The notes: generated by a model not told the origin, from the sequence alone. A stretch of DNA of 64,000 bases from Lytechinus variegatus (GCF_018143015.1 NC_054747.1:34856733-34920732); one strand, 5' to 3'. Positions 19,739-32,283 are shown, counted from the first letter of the stretch. Numbers and translations are program-made.

Positions 19739-20180
19739 GTTACCATATTATTGCAGTGTCAGAGTTGGAGTGGGAGTGTTTCTTATATCATGTATATATA
19801 CATTGTTTTGAACAGCGTTTTGGCAGTGTGCTTTTATTTGTTGTTTTTATATTGAAAGTATTGTACCAAGTTAGTGCCCGTCTTACCAGTTCTTCTTCCA
19901 CTTCCATGGACTACTGATCCCATTTTTTAAAAATAATCTAAATATGCATATTGATGTATATTTTGTTAATGAGTTGAAGTACATTTGTATTGAATTTGAA
20001 TAAAAAAATCTTCCATTTGAGCATGAAACAGAGGTTACAAGGGATAGTCAATACTAAAGAAAGAAGATTATTGAAAGGAAATAGCTGTTACGTCGAACTA
20101 AAGACATTGCAGATCTATTCGTTTGTGGGATTTTTTTTTCTCTCTTTTACAAAAAATCACTCCATGTTCAGTTCCTTCTC

Positions 20181-20797
20181 ATTCCCGACCTTTCGTTTGA
20201 GGACGCGGACGCTAATTTACAACGGTAGTTGATTTTGGAAGAGACTTTAGGGCCGTCGTAAAACTCTGGCCGGCAATGCAAATTGTGTGACATGAGATTT
20301 TTTTTTCGTTTCGCATCTGCGACGGATACGTTCAATATGCGTTTCGTGTGCAAAATTCTGGTTGCTACTATGGTAACAGCGATATATCGATTGAGGACGA
20401 CTTTCCAAATCAACATTTGACTCCTCCTAGAGCTCGAGAGGCCGCCCGGGGGCCCACTTCCATTGATTAGTGGATACTAAGAGCGACTACGCGTAAAAGG
20501 GGACAGAGTGGGCAAGTACATTACGTATAGACCTATGTAACGTTATAATTAAAGGTGTCAAACGATGTTAAAATGCTGAAAAAGGATACATATCCAATAC
20601 TCGTAGGGTTTCACACTTGTTAAGAGATGCATTTAATAATCTGGAAAATAATTAATTGCTTCCCTTGTTTAGCGGGGTACTGTTCGAAAATCCATGGTCG
20701 TGCCTGGTATCCACTCATCAATGGAAGTGGTCCCCCCGGAATTTGAATCTAATCCACATTTCTGCGGAAAGTAAAACATAATGCCCATTATCACCCG
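20181..20797 (+). repeat. Repeat module, first half of a split copy
   Basis: Aligns along its length with 39591-40223 (right arm of the large palindrome): cattcccgacctttcg at its start, aaaacataatgccc at its end. The rest of the module resumes at 31661. Nested inside is a CCCGGGGGCCACTTCC-type foldback (20441-20740), the same family as 53206-53758. Confidence 0.85.
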
Positions 20798-20868
20798 TAT
20801 CAGACATCTGAGCTGGTCATTTACAAAACCGTATTGCCCTACATTTTCTCAATATCGCGCGGGAAGGG

Positions 20869-20882
20869 TACCCTTATAAAAA
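20869..20882 (+). repeat. Left 14-bp inverted terminus of the ACCATT foldback
   Basis: TACCCTTATAAAAA is matched exactly in inverse orientation at 31180-31193. The similarity continues inward (aatggtat on both sides). Confidence 0.6.
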
Positions 20883-20887
20883 AACTG

Positions 20888-21900
20888 AATGGTATACCAT
20901 TGACTACCATTTATCATACACCATTGATATACCATTGGAATACCATTCGACAGCACCCACCATACACCAATGGTATACCATTCAAGCCTCAATGGTATAC
21001 CATTCAAACTAATTTAAATAATTCGGACCTTACTATTACCATATTCATGAGCACCATTTACCATTCATATACCATTGATCAAACACCATTCACCATTGAT
21101 CTACCATATGGCCACTATAGACAGGTTTACCATTGACCACCATTCACCATTCAGCCACCATTCACTGGCCTACCATTTACCATTCAGCCACCATTCACTG
21201 GACACCATTGGCCTACCAATTACCTTACACCATTCACCATACACCATTCGCCTACCATTCAACATACACCATTTGTATACCATTCATCGTACACCATTCA
21301 CTGTACACCATTCGTGTACCATTCACTGCTCACCATACACCATTCAACTACCATTCGTCGTACACCATTCACGTACCATTCACCGTACACCATTCAAAGT
21401 ACACCATTCGTGTACCATTCACCGCTCACCATACACCATTCAACTACCATTCGTCGTACACCACACACCATTCACCATTGATTGACCATTCACTTTACAC
21501 CATTCTACCATACACCGTATACCATTGACCTACCATTTACAGTACACCATTGGCCTACCATACACCATTGAACTACTATTCACCGTACACCATAGGCTTA
21601 CCATACACCATTGGCTTACCATACACCGTACACCATTGACCTACCATTTACCATACAACACTGTCATACACACTACACCGTACACCATTGACCTACCATT
21701 TACCATACAACACTGTCATACACACTATACTATTAGTCAACCATTCAAATAACACCATTGGTCATACACTATAGACCACAAGTTCAATGGTAGACCAATG
21801 GTTTACACTGAATGGTAGACAGTAGAACAACGATGTGCAATGTATAGTAGGCCAATAAAGTACAGTAAATGGTAGACCAATGGTAAACAGCATATCTCTG
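20888..21900. repeat. ACCATT minisatellite, left block
   Basis: Dense degenerate units of caccattc-taccattg, mostly with ACCATT on the plus strand up to about 21770. They then switch to AATGGT (21788-21890), so the block is partly self-complementary. The open frames across it (Thr/His/Ile/Pro repeats) reflect the repeat unit and are not genes. Confidence 0.9.
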
Positions 21901-22109
21901 GGGTTAGTGGTAGGCTTAATAATGGAATAAGTATACACAAGAAAAAAATGAAAACAGTAACTTATTTCAAGAACGTTAATAAAATGTTTTTACTATAAGA
22001 AGTTTAAGTACAGCATAAATGGCACAGAGTATTCACAAGTATAGACTTTATAATTAAAGCACATAAGTTATTAATATATATGACTTAGCTACTCGTTGAT
22101 ATCTATACT

Positions 22110-22660
22110 CTGTCAATCTTGTTATCTAAAAATAAACATGCATCAAGACAGAGTTTGATTGAAAAACACAACAAATGAAGGCTAACATTTCCAAGAATAA
22201 ACCTGTTCTCTCATATTGCTTTTTACATGGATTGAGTACTTGGCAAAACCACTGTTCTGCATACAAACCTGATACTTGTAATACAATAAACTTGATGTTA
22301 AATCTGTTGTGTGTAATTGCTTTCAACGACATTAATAACATTTTTTTACTAATAAGTTCAAGTACAAAAGAGTATTGACAGGTATGGCATAATGTGACTG
22401 TGCGACTCCACAAGAGATCAATGATTGCACTCCACATAAATATTATGTTAATCTTCCTATAAACAAATTTACATGTAAGACAGAGTTTGGACAACAAACT
22501 AATGAACACCAAATTTCGAAGATTAAACTCAAAATGTGTGATAGCCTTCACATGGCCAAATGAATAAAGGGTACCACACCTAGAAGAAATGAAATATCCC
22601 CAAAAGGGGGGAAAATAGTACTCCCAAATTGGTCTCTTTTTTCTTTTCACCTAAAAAGAT
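22110..22660. repeat. Diverged tandem duplication, about 320 bp
   Basis: Two stretches share aaca-atg---aagacagagtttg, acaacaaa-aatga and ttt-caagatta-a (near 22134 and 22461). The minus-strand 174-codon frame over it has no family features and is not called. 21900-22110 shows nothing. Confidence 0.4.
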
Positions 22661-22729
22661 ATATCAATGGCATGTTTCTACATAGAATTGTTAAAAGGTA
22701 TTACCCGCCTAAGTATCCAGAATCCCCTG

Positions 22730-23165
22730 ATAACTTTCCTGTAGAAACAGACGCGATGCGGTTTATTGATAAATTGCATCGCGCAAAATACGGTTTCTCA
22801 TAACCATCTCTCTGAGAGGTGGTTATTGCCATGTTAATCCGTTTAACTTTTCTGTAAAAACACGGGGCAAAATAGCATACGTGTCTGGCTTAAGTGCTTG
22901 AACCAAGAAGTGCGATCTCACAGTAAACATATATTCTGGCCGTTTTTTATCTTGCCAGCTGATCGCGAAACGTGTACCTGCTACAATGAGTGAGATCTAC
23001 CATGAATTTTGAAAATTTTCCTAACGAGATGCAATTTTTGACATACCAAAATGCAATGTGAGGTTATAGGTTGAATTTTCCGATTTCCACTGTATTTGCG
23101 ACGCGAAATGCAAGTTAATCAGATTATTCAGTCTGTAGAAACAGGTTGGTTTAAGAACGATAAGG
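22730..23165. repeat. Repeat segment with recurring ctgtagaaac motifs
   Basis: ctgtagaaaca or close variants occur near 22739, 22850 and 23133, and again in both copies of the adjacent 312-bp duplication (about 23209 and 23518). Function unknown. Confidence 0.35.
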
Positions 23166-23790
23166 TTATTCGAGTCCGGAAAAGATAAACTGTTTTTAAT
23201 GATTTACTGTAGAAACACGCCAAAAGTTTATCATAAATACAATAATGATACATTAAGAAATAAATAATATATCACACATAATATAATGAAAATAAGGAAA
23301 GAAAATTATTTAATTTGGAACACTAAAAAACAGAAGAAAAATAGAGACCTTTTTTGCAAAATATATAGAAAATAATATATACAAGATACCAACTTATTTC
23401 TTTTCTGTCTATTTTTGTTATGTTAAATATGTGTGAGAAAGATTATTGTCTTACACAGTAAATTAGTAGTCAATCGTAATTCGAGTCCGGAAAAGATAAA
23501 CCGTTTTTAATGATTTACTGTAGAAACACGCCAAAAGTTTATCATAAATACAATAATGATACATTAAGAAATAAATGATATATCACACATAGAAAAAAAT
23601 ATAAGGAAAATAAGGAAAGAAAATTATTCAATTTGGAAAACTAAAAAACAGAAGAAAAATAGAGACCTTTTTTGCAAAATATATAGAAAATAATATATAC
23701 AAGATACCCACTTATTTCTTTACTGTCTATTTTTGTTGTGTTATATTGTCTTACACAGTAAATCAGTAGTCAATCGTAATTTTTTACAAC
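23166..23790. repeat. 312-bp tandem duplication
   Basis: Copy 1 starts at attcgagtccggaaaag (about 23168) and copy 2 at about 23480 with the same words. The two agree closely over some 300 bp, with a short deletion in copy 2 near 23742. It is a recent local duplication in non-coding DNA. Confidence 0.85.
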
Positions 23791-23849
23791 CGAGCTTGGA
23801 CAAAATTTAAATTCATATAATACAAAAAATATATAAATTGTGATCTTGT

Positions 23850-24368
23850 ATATTCATGAGGACTTGCAGAGAACAGTTTTAGCAAAAAATAACAACTTTA
23901 ATTCGTCAAAACTTTGTTAATCCTAAACAAATTTGGATGAGATTTTCAGTGTTTTTTGTTGTCTGATGTACACTTTGAATTATATCACATAGCTTTCAGT
24001 CTCGAGTACCTCTAGCCCTTCAATCAAATTGGTTGGACGACCGGTTACACTTTACATATAACATAGTTATAAGGAGAATGAAGGGGACCATAGAAAGAAA
24101 GCATGAGAAAAGGGGAGATTTTGGTAGGGAGAGAATGAATCAGAAAAGGATCATGCTGAAAATTTCATTAAAATCTGATAATAACAAAGTAATTGAATTT
24201 GAAATTTACAACATTTTGGTAAAAAATTAACCCAATGTACACACGATCGTCAGGAATATTTGTTAGGCTTATTCTATAAAATGAAATAATTATTTCATAT
24301 TTTCATACATGTGTGTATGATATGTCCCAAGTATCATATCATTATTTCCAGCAATGCATATCTTCACA
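23850..24368. repeat. Broken halves of foldback elements
   Basis: 23860-24010 resembles the right arm, and 24080-24360 the left arm, of the TTAAAGGG foldback family (aaatctgataa-aacaaagt, ttcatattttcatac). The order is reversed relative to an intact copy, so two damaged copies lie back to back. Confidence 0.45.
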
Positions 24369-24800
24369 TTAAAGGTCTAGTCCACCACAGAAAAGATTGT
24401 TTTGAATCAACAGAGAAAATCAGGCAAGCATCATGCAAAATATTTCATCTAAATCGGATGCAAAATAAGACCCTCACTTTTTGTTTTGGTTTTCATTGTT
24501 TGAATTGTACAATATTTCAATTTTTTTTACAGATTTGACAATAAAAAAATAAAAAAAAACTTTATTTCATAGGACAATGAGGAGAAAATTATAATATTTC
24601 ATATTTAAAAAACAAAGAAAAGTGAATGAGTGATGTCATCAGTTCCCTCATTTGCATACCGACCTGGATGTGCATGTAACTATTAAGTGAAATTGAGCAA
24701 ACTTAAAAATGTCACACCTTTCTTATTTTTCATCCGATTTTTATGTTTGATTTTTCTATTTTAATCAAATCAACTTTTTGTTAGGGTGGACATGTCTTTG
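24369..24800. mobile_element. Foldback element, TTAAAGGT subfamily
   Basis: The left end ttaaaggtctagtccacc and the right end agggtggacatgtcttt are inverted matches. Interior arms include catctaaatcggatg and catccgatttttatg. About 430 bp, non-coding. A half copy starts at 62365. Confidence 0.7.
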
Positions 24801-24904
24801 AAATAAATTTTCACTCCATTTTTTATAGTTCTCGGAGGACAAAATGTAAATTAGTGCGACTTCTTGTAATAAAATACAAAAGAACAAGTGGGGATATGAC
24901 ATCA

Positions 24905-25090
24905 GCTGGGAACGTCGTGGTCTAGTGGTTCTGACTCTCACCTTTCAAACAGAGGGTCGTTAATTTGAGTCCTAGCCATGGTGTGTTTTCCTTCAGCCCG
25001 AATTTCATCCACACTGTGCATCACTAGACCCAGATGAAGTGAATGGGTACCCGGCAGGATTAATTCCTTGAAGCTGTAATAAGAAATATT
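24905..25090 (+). mobile_element. tRNA-derived SINE
   Basis: A box tggtctagtgg (24918-24928) and B box-like gtcgttaatttgagtcc (24956-24972) form a tRNA-like head, followed by a body ending gggtacccggcaggattaa. It differs from the SINE at 17128. Confidence 0.65.
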
Positions 25091-25095
25091 GGATG

Positions 25096-26485
25096 AAAAC
25101 AATGCAAAGGACAGTATATTAGCTAAGGGTTCAAAATATGAATGCTTGTCATGTGTGTAAGCTTTCTTTAGAAGTTCATATATTTTTTTATATATTGAGA
25201 AATTTGCAGTATACTCTACCATTCAATTGAATGATACCAATTAACAAATATCAACAAAACATTTTGTAAAATATGATAAATAAATTTATGTTTAACCATA
25301 GATGGGTAGACAATAACCTATTATATAATGGGAGGTTGCCCCAATGATGACAAATACCACAACAAATGAATACCTGGGGAAAAAGTGTCCACCCTTCCCC
25401 CCTCAGCCAACATACTGATTTTTTTTCTGGGGGGGGGTGTCAGAAAAGACGTGTGCTCCTCTAAATAGGGATGACATTTGTCCTTTCTAAGGATTTTTTA
25501 CCATTCCTGACAAGGTCTTTTTTCAGCTATGCCACTGCAGGAATACAATCTGTTTTATCTCATGAAGCTTTGCATTTTTTTCTACTGAAGAAAATTCTTA
25601 CACACCTACCTTTCATAAACTCCAATAGTTTCTTTTACACGGTACGTTTTCTGTGTTCAACACCCGTCGTGTCATTCCAAGATAAGGCTGGATCATCTAC
25701 CTTATCATCCAGTGTATCCGTCGTCCAAACTTTGAAAATGAAATAAAATCAATTTAAGTGTTGTAAAATCTGCATGTATGTGCAGATACAAACAAAAATA
25801 GAATACTAATATAGTAATAGAAAAATAATGATCTTAGAACTTTAATGTTAAAGATATTTTTCATGGACCTCTGATTACCAGCCAGAATTTAGGATAAAAA
25901 TAAGGAAATGTGATAGTATTTCAGCGTAGTTCAGACAAGGCTATATTATAACTGTGCATGCTTTATACTAGTAATAGCTATGTCATCTGAAATCAAATTT
26001 CTAGAGCAGCAATTTCAAGAGGGTAATCGATGACATAAATTCCATTTATCTGGTATTGACAATCGCAGAAGCAGATCCAAGTGGGCACATTTGACCTGTG
26101 CCCCCACCTTGAGAGCAATAGTTGATGTGTTTGATAAAAATGTGGCTTTCTTACACAAGTGTTCTCCCCCCCCCCCCTTCGAAAGTTACAGCAAATATTT
26201 ATATTAAAAATATTATCTCATACAAGAGGATCTCCTTTTTGGTTTGCTTGTTATTTAAAGTTTCCTTGGGAAAATGTGCCCCACTACCCCCTTTGAGAAA
26301 TCATGGATCCATTCATGGACAATCATATGCCAGTGGATGAACTCCAGACGTTTTTTAGGCAAGTTTTGATCAGTAAATAAATAAAAACAGATAAAATGTG
26401 ATCACAGGACAAACTTAACTTTAAAAGAGGATAAAATTTACTTCAAAAATTGATATGCCTAGCCCATGAAAGGATCTAAGAATAC
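25096..26485. other. No gene seen
   Basis: AT-rich DNA with G and C homopolymers (25430-25440, 26166-26178). No exon, RNA gene or recognised element could be supported. Confidence 0.45.
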
Positions 26486-26489
26486 CCTC

Positions 26490-27622
26490 CGGCACTAATG
26501 CAGTTTCACACCAGCCAACTCACAGTGAACAATTGTGTACAACGGATAGCGGAGCGTGAACGTAGCGGTCGTGTACATTTTTGCTTATTACATGACGTCA
26601 TCCAGCCACTGCCGAGAACCAATTTATGAATGAAAATATAGTAAGCATGCGCAGTGCAAGCCTTTTGTTTCCCCACACAGAATTCCACCAAAACAAGTGT
26701 GCAATTCCCTATCACCTCGTACCAAAATCGACCTAGAATTTCAATTTTCCTATATTTTATATGAATTATGAAAGGTATTCTCGGAGGATCTATTTTCTCA
26801 CCGATACCGCACAGGTAAGCGAATTTTGAATACTTCTTGCTTTTCCGTCAAAATCTTACGAATTAGCGTCTATATGTCATCGTGTTCCTTGGAATTTGTA
26901 GAGTCTATCGCAACGTGCACAAAGTCAATTGGCTTCCGGGTTTCGGAGCGTCGCGTGAATATGCATGAAATTGCAGTTTCGATCCGATCACGAACCAAGA
27001 CCATTTACCGTGTACACAACATGACCGGATATCGTTATCGATACTTCCGCACGCAGTCCAAAGGAATTATTTTTGGGACCACGTGGTCATGACGTGATCT
27101 GCGCTATTGACCAATCAGCGGTCTTCGAATCGCTGTGCGGAGACGATCTATCCGTTGTACACAGTCTATGGACAATTGTTCGTTGTGCATGCAACTTCAA
27201 GCAAAACTCCCCACCAGAATTGTCTACACACATTTTGAGATCAATACACAATATGCCCACCACTTTTCAAAATATTGCGGATCGCTTGGATTCGCCGTCA
27301 TGTTGATATGGACCGAAGTTATGCGATCAAAAGATTCGCATGCGGCATGCTGGCAGTTTGTTTGCCACATGTTAGCATGATATGGTTGCTAACTTCAGTC
27401 CATATAAATATTACGGCGAATCCGAGAGATCCGCGAAGTGATGTCTACGGATTAGATCAACGACGTCGAGATCGAAGACTAAATACAGCCATTCCCAATA
27501 TTTTGAAAAACGGTGGGTATATTAACATCGAAATGTGACTGAGAGACCTGTCATGACATTTGGGAACAAGTTTTGGTGATGAGGTATGCTGGTAATCGGC
27601 CGGTGCAAAACTGCATTAGCGC
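26490..27622. mobile_element. Old DNA-transposon remnant with inverted termini
   Basis: About 26-bp termini with matching core ctaatgcagttt: ggcactaatgcagtttcac at 26491 and, inverted, gtgcaaaactgcattagcgcc near 27603. Most differences are C/T or G/A, consistent with CpG decay. Inside, 27246-27530 is a second foldback (atatgcccacc-ttttcaaaatatt arms). There is no transposase frame, so it is non-autonomous. Confidence 0.6.
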
Positions 27623-29950
27623 CAGTTTTCTCTGCATATTTATTGCAGCCTCTGTAGAAAAATTGAATAGGAATCGTTTGTCACTCCGTCCAGTCACAGT
27701 TCCACACACAAAGTGCACATTTTACCATTGAAATAGTATGTGCAATGAGTGGTGTGTACAGTGTAGCTAAGTTATAGACCTGCGTAGCCTTTATCATTTT
27801 TTAAACTTTAGGACCCTTACCATGTTTCACCTCCATTTTATCTCATTTACCAACATCTATCAACAACAACAACAAATTATAGGCCTAATTTCAAAGCAAT
27901 ATTTGTCGGCAAGTTTTCAATTTCAGTAAATTAACGTGTGCAGTAACAGTCTATTTATTCACAATTAAAACTTTGACAGTCTTGACATTAGCATTAACAA
28001 ATCATTCATTCACGAATTCAATGTATTCAGAGATGGTTTTTGTAAAACATTGACAATAAACATCAGGCATGAGCGAATTACTATTCAATGCTCGCCGATC
28101 TTAACTCTGCCAATACAAAGCATAAACCATAAGCACTCCCTATCGTCAAAGCCACGTCCCGGCCCGTAGAGCAGCGGCCAGCGCCAACGGGGCAGTGACG
28201 GTGGCAGTGCAGTGGTCGTGCATGTCGTGGCAGTACAACGACATCTAATATTTTGAGACAATTTGAGAAATAAATCAAAGAAAATTGTTATAGAACTTAC
28301 TGTTATAGCCTTCTTCAAATGACTTTGAAGTCGCTGTCCGAATCTGACCTGTGTTCCTTTAGTTTTTGATGAATTATCGACGGACTTATCAACAGCAAAA
28401 CGGTAGTACCGGTAGATCGAGTTTTCTTTTTCAAATATTGCACTTGGCGGTTAGACGTTCGCGCGTGCGTAGTGCGAGAACAACACGTATAATAGAGCTA
28501 CCTGGCAAGCAGCCAAGCGGGCCTCTCGCCAAAGCATATGGGGGGGATAAATTATGACAAAATATGGGGGGAGGGGACTTCTTCGCCAAGATAAATACAC
28601 ATCCCGATATGGTGGGGGGGGGGTACTAATTAAAACCAAATCAGGGGGTGTCTTTTTTCCTCTCGATTGGTTCTGGGTTGGAAACCATGATGGCGTGAGT
28701 GCATGCCACTGTTTTCCTTGGATCTTGGAATCTATGAAAAAAGTTTTCGATGCCTTCACTTTTTTTTCCTGTTCTCTCTCTTATTTTCTTTTTTATTTTC
28801 GTTGTCTTTTTTTCTTTTCTGTTAATCTTTCTTTTCTTCTTTGCCTTTTTTCTTTTCTTGTTTTTTCCCCTTTATATATATATTTTTTACTCACTCCTCT
28901 TCCCTTTTAATTTGCTTTTGTAATGATTGAAATTGAGATTTCATTCAGTAGATTTCTTTTCTGTTACATTGTACTATACCCTGTATGGCGGCAGGGAATT
29001 TGATAGGGGTGAGGGAGCAAGACCATGTGGATAAATCATTTCAATCAAGTAATGCCGGCCTATAGAATAGCTCTCCTCTTTATAAACGCCGTCCACAAGT
29101 GGGAAAGAATATTTAGAGCCTAAAATAGAATTAGAATTTTGAAAATATCATTTGTAAAAAAAGGGTGAAATAATTCATGATTGGAAGCAGCTATAATAGC
29201 GTACAAATGGGTCAGATGGGGCTTTTGACGTTGCAGACAGACCAAATCAGGGTTTGCGGATGGGAATTTGATAGAGGTTGGGGGACCAAGACAACCAACA
29301 GTGGGGCATTGCAAGAAACTTGCAATCGAAGCAATCGAACGCAAATCAATTTCAGACTCCAAAATCATGAGAGTCATACTTTTCATTGCAAACTTGCAAC
29401 TGATCCATAAAAAAATCCAAATTGATATGTTCTAGATAAACTTAATGTATCATCACCTGTAAATTTGCATCTGATCGAATTTTGGGATTGATTGCAAATA
29501 TCTTCTTGGAACACTAAATATATAGTTCTTTTTATAAAAAGCGGCCATAAACAAGCAAAATGATTATAAAAATAGAATAAAACTTATTAATTAAAAATTC
29601 AAAACCCTTTTTATCAAAAAAGATTTCATTGACCGATTGATTTTATTTTTGCACCCATTGCATCAGATTTAAATTTATGTACAATTGTAAAATATAACAA
29701 ATTTATAATATTGTATCATAACCACTGGATCAATAATATTTAAACACATATAGACCTTTTACTTAATAAGGACAAAGACAATTTAAAAGAATGCAAGAGA
29801 CCATGTTTACAATCATGAGCGATTACACTTGATTTGGGGAAGCTGCTCGCATAAAAGTCACAGGTCAAATATTTAATTAACTCTAAATACCTTTTAATCT
29901 TTGATATATTTTCTTTAAATCTTCGGAATTATGTTAATGGGTAATGCAAT
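27623..29950. other. No gene seen; T-rich and GC-rich patches
   Basis: 28120-28215 is GC-rich. On the minus strand it follows a possible short intron (gtaagt at about 28299, ag at about 28243), but only short frames of no recognisable family result. 28755-28885 is a T/C-rich low-complexity tract. The rest is AT-rich without features. Confidence 0.35.
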
Positions 29951-29959
29951 TGGGCATAT

Positions 29960-31178
29960 CATTCACCATTAACACAAATGGCATTCATTAGGCAAACACC
30001 ACTAAGCCACTATAGCTTTACAATTATCCAACATGATTATATTATATACCACTAGGCACATACTACTAAGACACTATATTGATACCAATCATACCATTAT
30101 AGAGGCACATACTACTGAGACACCATTGAATACCACTGAGACACCATTGTATACCACTGAGACACCATTGGGTATATAATGGTGTACCATGCAGTCATAC
30201 CATTAGAGGCACATACTACTCAGACACCATTTGACACCACTGAGACACCATTGGGTATATGGTATACAATTCATCATACCAGTCATACCATAGAGACACA
30301 TACTACTGAGACACCATTGAATACCACTGAGACACCATTGTATACCACTAAGACACCATTGGTGCATGGTATACCATTCATTATACCAGTCATACTATTA
30401 GAGGCATATACTACTGAAACACTATTGAATACCACTGAGATACCATTGTATACCACTGAGACACCATTGGATGTATGGTATACTATTCATCATACCAATC
30501 ATACCATTACAAGCACATACCACTGAGACACCATTGAATACCACTGAGACACCATTGTATACCACTGAGACACCATTGGGTATATCATGGTATACCATGC
30601 AGTCATACCATCAAAGACACATACTACTGAGCACCATTGAATACCACTGAGACACCATTGTATACCACTGAGACACCATTGGTGCATGGTATACCATTCA
30701 TTATACCAGTCATACCATTAGAGGCATATACTACTGAGACACCATTGTATACCACTGAGACACCATTGGTGTATGGTATACCATTGATCATACCAATCAT
30801 ACCATTACAGGCACATACTACTGAGACACCATTGAATACCACTGAGACACCATTGTATACCACTGAGACACCATTGGATGTATGGTATACTATTCATCAT
30901 ACCAATCATACCATTACAAGCACATACCACTGAGACACCATTGAATACCACTGAGACACCATTGGGTAAATGGTATACCATTCATCATACCAATCATATC
31001 ATTAGTCACATACCACTGAAACACCATTCGGTATATGGTATACCATTTACCATTAAATAAACTACCAATTACCATTAAGAACTTACCATTGAAACACCAC
31101 TTAAATACCATTCGCGTACCATTTACCATTCAGATTACCATTCAACTACCATTCGGCACCATTCAAATACCATTGGCG
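29960..31178. repeat. ACCATT minisatellite, right block with higher-order units
   Basis: The basic unit is 21 bp (gagacaccattg-ataccact). Units are grouped in about ten higher-order repeats of roughly 100-113 bp, each marked by cataccaatcataccatta and a tactactgag segment. Because 21 is a multiple of three, long open frames appear on both strands (Thr-Glu-Thr-Pro-Leu repeats). They are not supported as genes. Confidence 0.9.
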
Positions 31179-31179
31179 A

Positions 31180-31193
31180 TTTTTATAAGGGTA
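31180..31193 (-). repeat. Right 14-bp inverted terminus of the ACCATT foldback
   Basis: An exact inverted match to 20869-20882, also directly outside ACCATT units. 31194-31514 beyond it holds two direct repeats of tttgtattttcc-ggtctc and no gene. Confidence 0.6.
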
Positions 31194-31514
31194 GGTATAT
31201 TGTTTGTATTTTCCTCGGTCTCCATGTGCGTATTTACTTTGCATGCAGAGACGACGCAAAATATACCTTTGTATTTTCCCTGGTCTCACATCCGGGCATT
31301 TGTGGATGCGTATAAAGAGATACAGGATCCGCGCGCCAACAATATACGTCATAATAAAGACAACGCTGGATCCGAGCGCTTGCACGTACGTCATAATGGT
31401 AAAGTGCAGAGCCTAGACCGACATTAACATGACACAATAGAACTCTATTTTTAAAAGAAATATCCCCATTATCATGATTTTTTGCTCTAGATATCTGATT
31501 TAGATGATAATAAA

Positions 31515-31655
31515 AATATTGACTGGCTCTTCTTTCGGGGAACATCAAATATATTGCCCTTAAAAGACCCATATTGCCCTCGTCTAAAGACTCGGGCCAA
31601 TATGAATCTTTTGCTGGCAATATATTTGATGTTCCCCTCAAGGCCAGTCAATATT
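31515..31655. mobile_element. Small foldback MITE
   Basis: 141 bp with arms of over 40 bp: aatattgactggc then ggggaacatcaaatatattg on the left, and the inverse on the right (31611-31655). Non-coding. Confidence 0.8.
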
Positions 31656-31660
31656 ATATA

Positions 31661-32283
31661 ATTACATCGTGTGCTAGAGGCATATCGTTTGTGTAGAAGG
31701 GGTTAAACAAAAGAAACAAAAGAAACCCGCGAGGTCAACACGTCCCTGGTCAAACGTATTGCATGCTGTGTACATACGTGTATCAACGCATGCGAAATGA
31801 AATGTTCGGCTGGAGAGGTTAATCTAACCCATGAAATCAATTGCCAGTGATCCACCAATAATCCACATTAAATGCAATATCGATTCGATGGACTGAAATG
31901 ATCTATATCTAAGCCTTCATTCAGTAAGTTTTTCCTCTCTCAATATGTAGTCGATTTTTTTTAAAAACCACTCTCTTATCCATGTCATAACTTATTTTAG
32001 GTCCTGCATTTCGAATATCTCCAGCCATCAGTCGTAATATACATACACATATGGTGCGGGTGTCGCGGGAAAGGATTTTGCACACGAAAGGCAGATCTGT
32101 AGGGCCTGTAATCCCCGGTAACACAAAGCTTAGCATTGATTGTAGAACAGTTTTCTACGTTTGATTCTATTGACTATAGTGTACAATCAATCTTAAAAAT
32201 CAAGTGTATGATTAAGCGTTAACATTTGTGTTAGGGGACCCTAATACTAGCGTCGGTGAAGATTGCGAAAGGTCCCAATTAAA
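31661..32283 (+). repeat. Repeat module, second half of a split copy
   Basis: Aligns with 40227-40818 of the palindrome arm, from catcgtgtg to cgaaaggtcccaatta. Together with 20181-20797 it makes one module copy in correct order and orientation, missing only about 3-4 bases at the break. The open frames match those of the palindrome arms but are not genes. Confidence 0.85.

Noticed and set aside
21075-21752. Long open frames with Thr/His/Ile/Pro repeats
   Set aside because: They follow directly from the ACCATT minisatellite unit, overlap in several phases and lack any domain or gene structure.
22126-22650. 174-codon minus-strand frame
   Set aside because: It lies over a diverged tandem repeat, has odd Cys/Phe-rich composition and no recognisable domain.
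28081-28318. Minus-strand two-exon gene in the GC-rich patch
   Set aside because: Donor and acceptor-like words exist, but the intron would be about 56 bp and the frames are short and unrecognisable.
30179-31129. Thr-Glu-Thr-Pro-Leu open frames on both strands
   Set aside because: A 21-bp repeat stays open in any stop-free phase. No start, splice or family support.
29960-31178. CRISPR array
   Set aside because: Repeats are contiguous and degenerate without unique spacers, no cas genes exist, and the window is eukaryotic.
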